This document shows, in pieces, positions 63,226-64,000 of a stretch of DNA of 64,000 nt (positions are counted from its first letter, which is position 1; the number at the start of each line of letters is the position of its first letter). Under the pieces are notes generated by a model, which saw nothing but the letters and a program-made list of their open reading frames with translations, ran no database searches and had not been told where the DNA came from. The translations under genes were made by a program, and so were the position numbers. Origin of the DNA: an uncultured Chloroflexales bacterium (GTDB taxonomy: Bacteria > Chloroflexota > Chloroflexia > Chloroflexales > Chloroflexaceae); the NCBI GenBank assembly GCA_937918935.1, contig CAKZSI010000071.1, positions 37,639 through 101,638 of the forward strand, in the 5' to 3' direction.

Positions 63226-63954
63226 CTACAAATACCACGGGACCATCTGGCGCCAGGCAGCGGCACAGTGGGCCTCGCCGGGCCAGATGTGCAGGGCGTG
63301 CCAGATGCCTTTCTCCCAGAGAATGGCGCTCAGCGCCTGATTGTTGGTCAGGAACACGTCTTCCTCACCCACGGCCAGAATAATCTCTAGCCTCCGCAGC
63401 GCCTCAAGCAGCCCCGGGTCATTCAGTTGGGGCAGGAAGTGACAGGGGTTGTAAAAGTAAACCGTCTCATCATAGTGACCGTCGAACAGATCACGGAACG
63501 ACCCCATGGGCCTGGTCAGGTCGTAGCGTCCACTCAGAGCGACCACTTTGCGGAAGCGCCGGGGATGACGGAACGCCAGGGCAACTGCATGATACGCGCC
63601 CAGGCTGCACCCGTGGACGATCAGATGGGGGTTTGGATTGAGTTGCTGTGAAAATGGCACTACTTCTTCCAGAATATACGCCTCGTACTGCTGATGGCGC
63701 GCGAGCCGCTCCCAGGGCGGGCGATGGCGGGCATAGAGGCTCTCATAGTCCACGCTGTCCACGCAGAACAGTTGAATGTTGCCCGCCTCAATCGTTTGAT
63801 GCAGTGCCTCCACCAGGCCCCAGTTTTCATAGTCGTAGAATCGGCCCCCACGGGTAGGAAAGACCAGTACCCGCGCTCCACCGTGCCCGAACACCAGCAG
63901 TTCCATCGTTCGCTGCAAGCGTGAACTGCGCCACGCGTAATACTCCCGGCGCAT
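63226..63954 (-). CDS. Putative esterase family protein (alpha/beta hydrolase)
   Basis: 242 residues, compact alpha/beta-hydrolase. The nucleophile elbow is IVHGCSLGAYHAVALAFRHP. The start YAWRSSRLQRTMELLVFGHGGARVLVFPTRGGRFYDYENWG is typical of a small esterase group in which the oxyanion region reads F-P-T-x-x-G. The likely acid is in AVGEEDVF and the histidine in WPGEAHCAAAWRQM. No signal peptide. The substrate is unknown. ATG at 63954 follows AAGGACCACCG. Convergent with the GH63-like gene. Confidence 0.9.
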   Translation of the reverse strand: MRREYYAWRSSRLQRTMELLVFGHGGARVLVFPTRGGRFYDYENWGLVEALHQTIEAGNIQLFCVDSVDYESLYARHRPPWERLARHQQYEAYILEEVVPFSQQLNPNPHLIVHGCSLGAYHAVALAFRHPRRFRKVVALSGRYDLTRPMGSFRDLFDGHYDETVYFYNPCHFLPQLNDPGLLEALRRLEIILAVGEEDVFLTNNQALSAILWEKGIWHALHIWPGEAHCAAAWRQMVPWYL

Positions 63955-64000
63955 CGGTGGTCCTTGACGCTTCTGTAAGGCCGCAAGACGCCAACCGGCC

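Overview
The window looks like chromosomal DNA of a high-GC member of the Chloroflexota, most likely a Chloroflexales-type filamentous bacterium. This is inferred from the gene families and the very GC-rich third codon positions, not from a database search. Genes are mostly bacterial housekeeping. There are 45 intact or partial protein genes, two clear decayed genes, a tmRNA, an SRP RNA and one tRNA. No prophage, integrase, transposase or cas gene was recognised.

Layout. 1-14.5 kb: the start of a pyruvate:ferredoxin oxidoreductase gene, a DUF2064 protein, a nucleoside hydrolase, a YugP-type zinc peptidase coupled to a 45-residue membrane peptide, a truncated BtuF-like gene, an EamA transporter coupled to a lone Phd/YefM antitoxin, a cysteine desulfurase, a DUF5107 protein, a GlsB-type membrane protein, an SRPBCC protein and a 509-residue protein of unknown function. 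14.7-20.1 kb: an assimilatory sulfate reduction operon behind a strong AT-rich promoter, in the order SUMT, APS/PAPS reductase, ATP sulfurylase, APS kinase, sulfite reductase. 20.3-21 kb: ssrA (tmRNA) and a three-unit tandem repeat.

21-41.2 kb: esterase, histidine kinase, membrane STAS protein, UbiA prenyltransferase, RuvA, CocE/NonD hydrolase, acyl-CoA dehydrogenase, a large GT-C-like membrane protein, a lipoprotein, a GT2 protein, an HMCES/YedK protein, a DUF697 protein, tRNA-Gln, ribose-phosphate pyrophosphokinase, a CBS/hemolysin-type membrane protein and cytidine deaminase.

41.3-48 kb looks origin-proximal. It holds SRP RNA, then three perfect DnaA boxes TTATCCACA spaced 20-21 bp, a bifunctional nuclease, an AlkZ-like protein, a LysM/SH3/M23 peptidase pseudogene with at least three lesions, and a parS site directly before parA-parB. 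48-64 kb: CDP-alcohol phosphatidyltransferase, a second UbiA enzyme, GatC, AsnRS, an M20 peptidase, an aldo/keto reductase, a metallophosphoesterase, a GH31 enzyme, a GH63-like enzyme and an esterase.

The intergenic DNA carries dispersed palindromes. One family has the core GGGGAAACCGGGTTTCCCC, with about 15 copies up to 41.5 kb and only a degenerate one beyond. A second has the form GGGAGGGC-N-GCCCTCCC. Other repeats are a 37-bp two-copy repeat with a 34-bp spacer and a 38-bp repeat shared by two loci 19 kb apart. The most interesting items are the DnaA-box/parABS region, the repeat families, the M23 pseudogene and the small coupled genes.
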